From: Thermoproteota archaeon
GTDB taxonomy: Archaea; Thermoproteota; Thermoprotei_A; Sulfolobales; Desulfurococcaceae
Direction of reading: 5' to 3'
DNA length: 6,232 nt
Assembly: GCA_013154205.1 (NCBI GenBank)
Contig: JAADCY010000207.1
Span: 1-6,232 of the forward strand
In this document: piece by piece, positions 1-6,057 of the stretch
How positions within the stretch are numbered: the stretch's first letter is position 1
Layout: each line of letters begins with the position of its first letter
Notes under the pieces: generated by a model
What the model was told of the DNA's origin: nothing
Seen by the model: the letters and a program-made list of their open reading frames with translations, nothing else
Databases searched by the model: none
Program-made: the position numbers and the translations under genes

Positions 1-61
1 TTACAAGGCCGGGTTCGCCTGGGAACGGCGGAGGTCCGGGGTTCAAATCCCCGCGGGCCCA
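1..61 (+). tRNA. tRNA-Val(UAC), 3' part, intron-containing, cut by the window edge
   Basis: The 3' half of a tRNA is clear. The T arm is 37-53 (stem CGGGG/CCCCG, loop TTCAAAT), the acceptor strand CGGGCCC is 54-60 and the discriminator A is 61. The variable loop AGGTC is 32-36 and the 3' anticodon stem GGCGG is 27-31. CCA is not encoded. Reading bases 1-5 as U33, U34-A35-C36 and A37 gives a Val(UAC) anticodon, with a 20-base intron at the canonical 37/38 site. GGGCCCG-type acceptors with A73 and an AGGTC variable loop are usual for archaeal tRNA-Val (family knowledge). The 5' half, including the D arm and position 32, lies outside the window, so the isotype is inferred; the presence of a tRNA is not in doubt. 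The gene ends six bases from the stop codon of the convergent AIM24-family gene. Confidence 0.8.
6..25 (+). other. 20-base BHB intron of the tRNA-Val gene
   Basis: The fold matches an archaeal splicing-endonuclease site. The 5' bulge is C4 A5 | A6 and the 3' bulge is A24 A25 | C26. Between them is a four-pair central helix: tRNA position 32 (outside the window) with G23, then U1-G22, U2-G21 and A3-U20. The intron itself closes as GGC (7-9) with GCC (17-19) around a seven-base loop. Cutting after the second base of each bulge gives an anticodon loop ending UUACAC before stem GGCGG. The weak points are two G-U pairs in the central helix and one pair that cannot be seen. Confidence 0.65.
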
Positions 62-67
62 CTCTCA

Positions 68-730
68 TTATTTCCTGATATACTTCGATATTAATCCTAT
101 GAATGGAGGTAATGATCTCGTCTGCAATACCAGTCTACCAGGCCCCTCTACCTCGATCACGAGTCCTTCACCACCAAACAAGAATGATTTGAGGCCGCCG
201 AACTTCCTTACCTTCCATTTCATACCATTATCCATCGCGACAAAGTGGAAGTTATCGACAATTACTCTCTCTCCGGGTTTCAACTCTAGTTTCTCGAGCC
301 CACCATAGCTAGTAACCCAGACGAGCCCATGACCTTCGGCTTTCAGCCAGAAAAGCTCTCCCTCAGCTAGCAATCCGCGGAACCCGCGCCACGCAGTCCC
401 TATAGATATGTCGCCATGATGTGCTAGATAGCTTGTATCCTGAATTATCAAGCCTTTACCATCGATTTCAAGCGCTTCTATATCGCCTGGGAGGCTGGGC
501 GCAAACCATATCTCCGCCTGTGAACGTGCCCGATACGTGTTTAGCCAGAAACTCTCTCCTCCTAACATGGATCTCATTATTCCTTTCAGTATTCCACCGC
601 TACTTGTCTTGATCTCTATATCTCCTTTCATGTAAACCATTGCGCCGGGCTCGGCTGTAACGTTCTCTCCCGGTTCAAGTTCAACCTTTAGTAATGAATA
701 GGATGGCTTACAAGTAACATTCCATTTCAT
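68..730 (-). CDS. AIM24 / TIGR00266-family protein
   Basis: A 220-residue protein of the AIM24 (former DUF124, TIGR00266) family, a beta-rich fold found in bacteria, archaea and mitochondria. Yeast Aim24 acts in inner mitochondrial membrane organisation; the prokaryotic role is not established. Family-like segments seen are an EPGAMVYMKGDIE stretch (residues 27-39), GGESFWLNTY (57-66), repeated Gly-rich strand-turn units through 80-165, and a closing GGEGLVIEVEGPG...QTRS stretch (186-206). No signal peptide or membrane span is evident, so it is probably cytosolic or peripheral. The length is normal for the family and the gene is intact. The start is supported by GGTGA (738-742), seven bases upstream of the ATG. 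It is a single gene, divergent from the small gene at 816 and tail-to-tail with tRNA-Val. Confidence 0.88.
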   Translation of the reverse strand: MKWNVTCKPSYSLLKVELEPGENVTAEPGAMVYMKGDIEIKTSSGGILKGIMRSMLGGESFWLNTYRARSQAEIWFAPSLPGDIEALEIDGKGLIIQDTSYLAHHGDISIGTAWRGFRGLLAEGELFWLKAEGHGLVWVTSYGGLEKLELKPGERVIVDNFHFVAMDNGMKWKVRKFGGLKSFLFGGEGLVIEVEGPGRLVLQTRSLPPFIGLISKYIRK

Positions 731-756
731 ATAATATTCACCACAAATTCAGGTCT

Positions 757-766
757 TACATAATAA
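757..766 (+). promoter_or_regulatory. Possible TATA box for the 63-residue gene
   Basis: TTACATAATA lies about 25-30 bases before a transcription start that would leave a short leader with the GAGGTG site at 803-808. A second AT-rich run (ACATATATTTT, 781-791) is too close to that ribosome site to be its TATA box. This is inferred from spacing only. Confidence 0.35.
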
Positions 767-815
767 TACTTGGCCATCCAACATATATTTTCCTGTAAAA
801 AAGAGGTGGTGCTGA

Positions 816-1007
816 ATGGTTTCGTTAGGGCCACGAGATCCTGAGGGCTATTACGTCATAGTGCTAGAGAAGAGTTGTTACGATAGGATAAAGCAGTATT
901 TGACGGGACTAGACACAATGGATTTAGGTGACGAGGTAGTAGTTAGGACGAAGAGTAGATCAAGGGGAATTGGGGTTTTAAGACTCAAAAAACGCTATTG
1001 TCGTTAA
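816..1007 (+). CDS. Small hypothetical protein, 63 residues
   Basis: A short, complete ORF that I do not recognise. It looks real because GAGGTG (803-808) sits seven bases before the ATG, and because the ORF fills the gap between two well-identified minus-strand genes without overlapping either. The product is basic at its C-terminus (RTKSRSRGIGVLRLKKRYCR, residues 44-63). It starts with a predicted strand (YYVIVLEK), then an amphipathic segment (YDRIKQYLTGLDTM), then a second strand-rich part (GDEVVVRTK). It has cysteines at 21 and 62 and no membrane span. The basic tail would suit nucleic-acid contact, but that is only a suggestion. It is convergent with the synthetase gene, with 41 bases between the stops, and appears to be transcribed alone. 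Chance ORF remains possible. Confidence 0.6.
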   Translation: MVSLGPRDPEGYYVIVLEKSCYDRIKQYLTGLDTMDLGDEVVVRTKSRSRGIGVLRLKKRYCR

Positions 1008-1048
1008 AATAGCTGCGCTCTATAATGTTCTCGGCATGTTATAATGGT

Positions 1049-2311
1049 TTATGGCGTACCCGCGATACCCGGTAATTTAGGAAAAGGCGTCGCTAGGCCG
1101 ACATGCTTTAGTCCCGCTAGGAACCGTGTTAGACGCTCGAGTCCAAGGCCCCATCCAGCACTCGGTGGTATACCTCCTTTTCTCGCTAGATCAAGGAACC
1201 ACTCATACTTCTCTAGTGGTTCGCCGACAGCTTTTATTCTCTTAACGAGTTCTTCGTACCTATATTCTCTCTCACCGCCATCTATTACTTCGCCATATCC
1301 TCTGGGCAGTATCAGGTTGAAATCCCTGTTATACTCAGGCCTATCTATATCTGGGAGATAGTAGAAGCCGCGGCTCACAACGGGGAAGCCCGTAATCCAC
1401 ACTGGCGAGTCATACTCCAGGGCTATGGCTGTCTCTGCTTCATGGCTTAGCTCCTTACCCCATTCAACACTGTATCCCAGCCTCCTAGCAACATCTAGTG
1501 CTTCGTCATAGGATAGTCTCGGGAACGGGGGTTTGAACACGTATGGTTCTACGCCTAGCTCCTCGTATAGCTCTCTTTTCTCCTTCGCTAGTTTTTCTGA
1601 TACATACTTCAACATTCTCTCAGCAAGCCCTATTACATCGTCAATACTGGCTAGAGCCCACTCCAGATCTATCTGGGTGAACTCTACCAGATGTCTCCCC
1701 GTACTAATGTTCTCCGGAGGCTCTTCTCTAATGTTTCTCGCTACATAGAATATCTTCTCAAACACTGCTGCTGATGATTGCTTATACATTATTACACTAC
1801 TGGTTAGTTCATACTCGATACCGTATAGCGTCGTTTTTAGTTTTCTAGCCCCTCTTAGCCCAGGATCACTGACCACACTAGCCATCGGGGCCAATAGCTC
1901 TGTGAATCCCTCACGATATAGGAATTCCCTAGTGTACTCGAGTATGTGCTGCTGTAATTTTACAACATATTGAAGCAATCCGCTGCGGAGAACCCATGGC
2001 GAGAACTTAGCGGCTATGACAGGGTCTGTATCGGATGTAATACTGGTATAATCGTATTTTCTCTCTTCATATGGCAGTGTTATAGGTACTGTCTCCTCGG
2101 CTACGAGGACTCCATCCTCAACCCTTCCCCTAATAAGAACCAGAGACTCAACAGGTAGTTCAAGTATCTTCTTAACGCCTCTTATCCTGAACTCCCTGTA
2201 CCCGCTAGAATCTCTAAGGAGGACGGTATCGCCATGTTTTTTCACTAGCCAAGCCACTATAACGGCTTCTCCATCCTTATCCAGGTACTTTAGAAGAGTT
2301 CTCTTAGACAT
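1049..2311 (-). CDS. Class II synthetase of the AsnRS / archaeal asparagine synthetase A group, with N-terminal OB-like domain
   Basis: A 420-residue class IIb enzyme. Residues about 14-80 look like a reduced OB-fold (anticodon-binding type: AWLVKKHGDTVLLRDSSGY at 20-38), and about 100-420 form the catalytic core. Motif 1 ends near P142. Motif 2 carries R195-E196 and the GRHLVEFTQIDLE segment (205-217). GYGEVIDGGERE (338-349) is the ATP/amino-acid site region, and motif 3 GWGLGLERL (386-394) holds R393. The closing PFPKLPGI is of the asparagine type. By recollection the core most resembles the Pyrococcus AsnA/AsnRS-like protein (LTHSMI..KQ, GRHSYEFTQLDFE, GYGEVSSGGERE, PFPRVPGI). It may charge tRNA-Asn, or make asparagine from aspartate, ammonia and ATP; the sequence does not settle which. 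No good ribosome site precedes the ATG, so the mRNA may be leaderless or short-leadered. Confidence 0.85.
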   Translation of the reverse strand: MSKRTLLKYLDKDGEAVIVAWLVKKHGDTVLLRDSSGYREFRIRGVKKILELPVESLVLIRGRVEDGVLVAEETVPITLPYEERKYDYTSITSDTDPVIAAKFSPWVLRSGLLQYVVKLQQHILEYTREFLYREGFTELLAPMASVVSDPGLRGARKLKTTLYGIEYELTSSVIMYKQSSAAVFEKIFYVARNIREEPPENISTGRHLVEFTQIDLEWALASIDDVIGLAERMLKYVSEKLAKEKRELYEELGVEPYVFKPPFPRLSYDEALDVARRLGYSVEWGKELSHEAETAIALEYDSPVWITGFPVVSRGFYYLPDIDRPEYNRDFNLILPRGYGEVIDGGEREYRYEELVKRIKAVGEPLEKYEWFLDLARKGGIPPSAGWGLGLERLTRFLAGLKHVGLATPFPKLPGIAGTP

Positions 2312-2387
2312 ATAGGGTTTCAGATACTTAGGATGAATAACAGATGTTTCCGACCCACTAGTTAAAACACATCCCTCATATCACCTA

Positions 2388-2404
2388 GTGCCATATTTTG
2401 GCAC
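2388..2404. repeat. Perfect 6+6 inverted repeat, possible operator
   Basis: GTGCCA (2388-2393), a five-base spacer TATTT, then TGGCAC (2399-2404). It lies nine bases before a plus-strand TATA box and about 80 bases upstream of the synthetase start. A dimeric regulator could bind here. It is not followed by a T-run on the plus strand, so a terminator is unlikely. Confidence 0.45.
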
Positions 2405-2412
2405 ATGGACAC

Positions 2413-2421
2413 CTATAAAAA
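2413..2421 (+). promoter_or_regulatory. Orphan plus-strand TATA box
   Basis: CTATAAAAA is the cleanest TATA-like element in the gap and would start transcription near 2440-2445. Only tiny ORFs follow (8 codons from 2450, 10 codons from 2461), so any transcript would be non-coding, a remnant, or a very long leader for the operon at 2944. Confidence 0.35.
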
Positions 2422-2890
2422 CACACTGATAATCATTTCTGTAAAATTTATGAAATACACATGGAAGAGATCATAGATAAGCCGGATGCATAATGGGTAT
2501 TCATTATTCAAAATTCTTCCACTTATTGGGAACTAAGCAGTTCTACTTTTAGCTACTCCTTTATATCGTTGCCATGATCTTGTTTAACTTGGCTCCTATA
2601 ATGTCAGCCGTATCGATCGTATAACTGGACAATTAGAGATCATCCGGTTTTCAATATGAAAAAGTCTTCTTTAACCCGTAGTAAAGACTGTTCAAGAATT
2701 ATATGACCATATCTCTTCTAGCTATACGTTCTGTCACTATATTAGAGTATTTATAGTGCTCAAGGGATCAATATCCAAGGTATTTTAAACTCCAGTACTC
2801 TATCACTTAATTGAAGACATACAAAACATACAAAAAATTATATTAAAAATGTTTTTCCTTTGGAAAATTAATCATAAGACAAAAAAATTA

Positions 2891-2898
2891 TTTAAAAA
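2891..2898 (+). promoter_or_regulatory. TATA box of the surface-protein operon
   Basis: TTTAAAAA preceded by an A-rich stretch. A start about 25 bases downstream, near 2920, would leave a leader of roughly 24 bases that includes the GGGTGAT ribosome site at 2930-2936. Confidence 0.5.
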
Positions 2899-2943
2899 CT
2901 TGAAAAACAAAACATTGAGAAATAAATCTGGGTGATATTCAAT

Positions 2944-3438
2944 ATGACAATACGTTCATTTGGTGTTTTAGTACTTATAATATCACTTCTATCTATAATG
3001 CTGATAACTGGATTAGACGTTCTACATAGTGCTCTACCAGTAAATCATGTTAATAATACGTACAAAATCCTTGCTGATTCTGGGGATCCCTCTTGTACCA
3101 ATCAGGGGAGCAGTCTCTGCGACTCTATTGTGGTAAGTGCACAGATAACTGGTCAAAGCGATTTGGACTCGTATGGTTCGGGAAGTGCTACAGGTGATGC
3201 ACTACTAGGTGGTTCATGCTGTGTTATTGATAGTTACGCAGAAGTTCAGATAGGATACTATGATACTTCTCTAGGCATATATCGGTATGTAACTCCAATT
3301 CTCTGGCTTGATGGGAGTACGGTATCTTATAGTTTTCATCCTGCTGGTAATATAATGTATACTTCAGTTGTTCAGAATATGTGCGATAATGTTGAGCCTT
3401 CAGTAGCAGTATCTCTTGATGGAACGTGTTTCACATGA
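2944..3438 (+). CDS. Exported six-cysteine protein of unknown function (protein A)
   Basis: A 164-residue protein that I cannot place in a known family. The ATG at 2944 is chosen over the in-frame GTG at 2932, because GGGTGAT (2930-2936) is a ribosome site seven bases ahead of it and the GTG lies inside that site. Residues 6-24 form a hydrophobic segment after the basic MTIRS, ending in a small-residue region (HSALP, 28-32). This suits a Sec signal peptide or an N-terminal anchor. The exported part is Ser/Gly/Asp-rich, low in Lys, and carries cysteines at 51, 59, 92, 93, 147 and 162. The even number and outside location suggest three disulfides. An NNT sequon sits near 37-39. It is the first gene of an operon with B, with 18 bases from its stop to B's ATG. 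A 24-codon look-alike of its N-terminus lies at 4991-5065 on the other strand. Confidence 0.8.
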   Translation: MTIRSFGVLVLIISLLSIMLITGLDVLHSALPVNHVNNTYKILADSGDPSCTNQGSSLCDSIVVSAQITGQSDLDSYGSGSATGDALLGGSCCVIDSYAEVQIGYYDTSLGIYRYVTPILWLDGSTVSYSFHPAGNIMYTSVVQNMCDNVEPSVAVSLDGTCFT

Positions 3439-3456
3439 TAATATTGGGTGATATAC

Positions 3457-4821
3457 ATGGTAGGAAATAAGACTTCCAACTATATTCTTACTGGTATCGC
3501 AATCACTATTGTAATTTTATTGCTCATACTTAGTGGTATAATGAATAATGCTCTATCATCTATAACATCTATTAATCTACCTGGTCCGTCAAGCGTAACA
3601 AATTCATATAGTACGTCATATAGCGTTAAAAAATCAAATGAAACACTATATTATATAAAAACCATAGGCAGTATTAAAGATGCGATACATTCATACATAT
3701 TCAGAAGTATCGTTACTAAAATAATCAATGAATATGGAAAAGGATTAATTAACAATTCATTTAACCCTAGATATTATGTTATACTCTATAGTAACTACAA
3801 GGATTACAAAAACATAATGACACAACATAATGATCTAGAGAGTATAAAGACTCAATTAGATAAGATATCATGTAGAATACTAGCTTCAGAAATGTATATA
3901 GCTATACAGCATTATAGTAGGGGCAAGATCAACATAACGCTCGTTTTCAGAAAAGGCATAGCAATATGTGGCGAAAAATACAGGCCTATTCCACGAATAG
4001 ACTCTCACTGGATAATTAAAGACGGATTCCATATCGCGGTATTCAATTACCTAAACATTACTAGGACTGTACATGTTAACATGCAGACTGGATTTGCGTT
4101 CGACAATCATAGGAAGTACATTGGTGAATGGATTTTCAATCTAGAGAAGATTGACTTAGCTAGTAACAGTACTTTACTACTATACAATGTACTTCCTAGA
4201 ACGATAATGAAGGTTGACAACAAGACGTATTCACTGGCGAATTTGATATATGTGGAGAAATACGATGATATGTATATTGCTAAACCAATTGTAATATTGC
4301 GAAACAAGACGATCATACATAGAGGCGGATTAATTTTAATGGAAAAAATGATTTCGCCATACCAAAACACTAGCTCCTGTCCTATCTGTGGGGAGAATAT
4401 AAGAATAAAGAACCTACCACCGTTCTTAGTCTATCGCAGATCAATACCTGAAAATAGGACATTGATAATGTATTGTGTGAATAACTACAAGTTATCAAGG
4501 GTTAATCATCATAGGGAATTAATGAAGATAATCATTATTGGAAAACATGAACATATATTCAAAACAATTAATGGTGAAATAAATATTGATCATATAATTT
4601 ATGGTGTGAAGATACAGAATAACGTATATGTTATGGGATTAGATCTAGGACTAATTAACGCCACATATAGTAGCGATGGTAAACTCCTTGAATTAAAAAT
4701 GTCTGTAACTACCGGGCTATTATATAATGCATTGCCGATGATAATAGACAATGCATTCTGTATAGGATATAACTCGCTGGTTGATGCTTCAGCCATAGAG
4801 ATAATTATTGTTAATAAATAG
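3457..4821 (+). CDS. Membrane-anchored, N-glycosylation-rich surface protein of unknown function (protein B)
   Basis: A 454-residue protein that I do not recognise. The ATG at 3457 follows GGGTGAT (3446-3452); the in-frame GTG at 3448 is part of that site. Residues 10-28 are a single hydrophobic span, followed by a Ser/Thr-rich stretch (32-60) and a large hydrophilic domain. Ten N-X-S/T sequons lie after the span (N61, 99, 159, 200, 237, 255, 283, 304, 333, 401), so the bulk is probably outside the cell and glycosylated. Cysteines are at 139, 171, 308, 311, 340 and 435. C308-P-I-C311 resembles half a zinc knuckle, but outside the cell a disulfide is likelier. TLYYIKTIGSIKD (63-75) and a predicted strand-helix-strand region (about 107-172) match protein C weakly. 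It shares an operon with A, and two T-rich runs follow the stop. Confidence 0.82.
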   Translation: MVGNKTSNYILTGIAITIVILLLILSGIMNNALSSITSINLPGPSSVTNSYSTSYSVKKSNETLYYIKTIGSIKDAIHSYIFRSIVTKIINEYGKGLINNSFNPRYYVILYSNYKDYKNIMTQHNDLESIKTQLDKISCRILASEMYIAIQHYSRGKINITLVFRKGIAICGEKYRPIPRIDSHWIIKDGFHIAVFNYLNITRTVHVNMQTGFAFDNHRKYIGEWIFNLEKIDLASNSTLLLYNVLPRTIMKVDNKTYSLANLIYVEKYDDMYIAKPIVILRNKTIIHRGGLILMEKMISPYQNTSSCPICGENIRIKNLPPFLVYRRSIPENRTLIMYCVNNYKLSRVNHHRELMKIIIIGKHEHIFKTINGEINIDHIIYGVKIQNNVYVMGLDLGLINATYSSDGKLLELKMSVTTGLLYNALPMIIDNAFCIGYNSLVDASAIEIIIVNK

Positions 4822-4862
4822 GAGCATCAACTCACGGTAGCGAAATAATAATAAAAATAGTA

Positions 4863-4907
4863 TTTTTAAGATAGGAGTAATAATTAGACTCGATATGTTT
4901 TATTTTT
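4863..4907 (+). terminator. Paired T-tracts ending the A-B operon
   Basis: TTTTT at 4863-4867 and TTTTATTTTT at 4898-4907 lie 40-85 bases after the stop codon of B. Archaeal RNA polymerase stops at such U-runs without needing a hairpin. The assignment is by position and composition. Confidence 0.45.
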
Positions 4908-4990
4908 GTATCGATTATGAACATAGATTATACAAAGGCGGCTATGTATTATGTGATTCTTACGAAGAGTTCATCTGAATATATTCAGGA

Positions 4991-5065
4991 CTATATTTGT
5001 TGTCTAGAATTGTGTATAATTAATGTTACCAGTAGTAAAGTTCCGACAGAACGAATTGTTGTCAT
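4991..5065 (-). pseudogene. 24-codon ORF resembling the N-terminus of protein A; probable truncated paralogue (A')
   Basis: Immediately after the stop of C, and on the same strand, GGGTGA overlaps the TGA stop, and an ATG follows at 5065. It encodes MTTIRSVGTLLLVTLIIHNS and four more residues, then TAG. Protein A begins MTIRSFGVLVLIISLLS. The shared MT(T)IRSxG start, the leucine/isoleucine run that follows and the same type of ribosome site suggest common origin. Stops occur in every frame soon afterwards, and none of the cysteine-rich body remains. The likeliest reading is a truncated gene copy at the end of the C operon. A genuine 24-residue membrane micropeptide, translationally coupled to C, is the alternative. 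Chance similarity of hydrophobic starts cannot be excluded. Confidence 0.4.
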
Positions 5066-5069
5066 GTTG

Positions 5070-5894
5070 TCACCCTTTAACAATTATTTCTTTGATTGAT
5101 ACAGGCCATATAACAACGTGTGGCGTTTCCGACACTATGTTGTCTGTCCCCACTATGTTTGCTCCGTTGAATACGTATCCTGGTTTTATGAAGCTGGGTA
5201 TCCAGATATACATTGTTACGACTACTGTCTGGTTGGCTCGGAGGACTAGTCTTGTCACGTTATACCATACTAGGTCGTTGGACCGCATGGCTATGAGGTA
5301 TGGTTTACCGTTTCTCGTGACGATTAGGACGGGGACCTTGTCCTTGTTGAAGCTGTGTAGCTCCATTATGTTGAGCATTATTTTTCTGATGGTCTTGTTG
5401 TGTATTCTATCGAAATCTGTAGTGTTGCACATCAGTATTATCAAGTGTTTAGAACTATACAGCTTGTCCAAGTCCACGTAGTATGTGGGAATATAGGTAT
5501 AGTACATGCCATCTGGTTTAACGCCTAGTAGGAGGACTGCTTTCTGCGGGGCTTGTGGCCCTGCTATGTAGGTTAGTTTTACGGGTACTTTGAGTATTTC
5601 TCCCGGCCTTGCAACTAAGTGTTGCCTATACACCTTAATTATAACGCTACCCCAATAGGGTGGTAAATCCTTAGGGCTTCCTATAGTGTTTATTATTCCG
5701 ATAAGTGTTCTTGTTGATGTAGGTGTTGAGCTACTTGTAGTAGTGGAGGTTGTTGTGGCACTGATAGAAGTTGTTGAACTGTTGTAAGCGTCTTTGTTAT
5801 TTTCGCCGGTGTTAATTGTATTGGTGATGAAGGGTATGGTGATTAAGATAGCTAGGATTATGATAGACACGAGTATATAATGAGTTGCTTTCAT
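5070..5894 (-). CDS. Membrane-anchored surface protein with Ser/Thr stalk (protein C)
   Basis: A 274-residue protein of no family I recognise. The start is supported by TCCTCC on the plus strand (GGAGGA, 5905-5910), ten bases before the ATG. Residues 6-25 form one hydrophobic span. Residues 39-63 are almost only Ser and Thr, a typical O-glycosylated stalk lifting a domain off the membrane. The domain (64-274) is strand-rich, with an ARPGEILKVPVKLTY stretch (95-109) of the kind seen in secreted Ig-like or beta-sandwich modules. Sequons are at N38, N157, N166, N212 and N221, and there is a single cysteine at 156. The N-terminus (YIL plus hydrophobic span, stalk, TLIGIINTIGSPKD at 63-76) parallels B at nearly the same positions. 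C therefore looks like a shorter, diverged relative of B. It is convergent with the A-B operon and lies downstream of tRNA-Tyr on the same strand. Confidence 0.82.
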   Translation of the reverse strand: MKATHYILVSIIILAILITIPFITNTINTGENNKDAYNSSTTSISATTTSTTTSSSTPTSTRTLIGIINTIGSPKDLPPYWGSVIIKVYRQHLVARPGEILKVPVKLTYIAGPQAPQKAVLLLGVKPDGMYYTYIPTYYVDLDKLYSSKHLIILMCNTTDFDRIHNKTIRKIMLNIMELHSFNKDKVPVLIVTRNGKPYLIAMRSNDLVWYNVTRLVLRANQTVVVTMYIWIPSFIKPGYVFNGANIVGTDNIVSETPHVVIWPVSIKEIIVKG

Positions 5895-5941
5895 ATTTCT
5901 GGTATCCTCCGTCTTGATAATACTTGTGTTGTTATTACTAT

Positions 5942-5953
5942 ATATCTTTATAT
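5942..5953 (-). promoter_or_regulatory. TATA box for protein C
   Basis: Read on the minus strand, CATATAAAGATA follows a TTTTTC run. A start about 25 bases downstream, near 5920, would leave a leader of about 25-30 bases containing the GGAGGA site. The 163-base gap from tRNA-Tyr and this own promoter argue for transcription separate from the tRNA. Confidence 0.5.
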
Positions 5954-6057
5954 GAAAAATTTTGAAACAGTATGATGTATTATAGATGAAGTAAAACGAA
6001 TATGCAATATAGCTGATTAATTAGGTATGAAGAATGGGAGACATGGACTAGTAAATA

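Larger units (their letters stand above)
2312..2943. other. Gene-free, AT-rich intergenic stretch
   Basis: About 630 bases separate the synthetase start from the surface-protein operon. No ORF of useful length with a ribosome site is present on either strand. It contains an inverted repeat (2388-2404) next to a plus-strand TATA box (2413-2421), and the operon promoter near its right end. Short stop-bounded minus-strand runs occur around 2570-2730 (for example a 25-codon run containing LEQSLLRVKEDFF). They could be remains of a decayed gene or chance. From about 2780 the sequence is extremely AT-rich. Confidence 0.6.

Noticed and set aside
14..31. Intron-free reading of the left tRNA with anticodon GGA
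   Set aside because: The loop would lack U33, and a Ser tRNA would need a long variable arm, but the variable loop here is five bases.
1008..1048. Hairpin terminator between the 63-residue gene and the synthetase gene
   Set aside because: Only a short imperfect repeat of TATAATG is visible, with no strong stem or T-run.
1044..1361. Plus-strand ORF of 105 codons
   Set aside because: It lies inside the synthetase gene on the opposite strand, is Ser/Pro-rich in the manner of a shadow frame, and has no ribosome site.
2944..3030. Type IV pilin or archaellin signal in protein A
   Set aside because: The Lys/Arg-Gly cleavage pattern directly before the hydrophobic run is missing (RSFG instead), and the small-residue end fits a Sec signal better.
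4375..4395. Zinc-binding CPIC motif in protein B
   Set aside because: There is only one CxxC pair and no second pair at suitable spacing. The region is predicted to be outside the cell, where a disulfide is more likely.
4917..5099. Plus-strand ORF of 60 codons after the B gene
   Set aside because: It has no ribosome site, runs over the stub and the 3' end of protein C, and its composition follows AT-rich DNA rather than a protein pattern.
5023..5481. Plus-strand ORF of 152 codons
   Set aside because: It is antisense to protein C, which has the better start, a signal anchor, a stalk and sequons. The antisense frame has no ribosome site.
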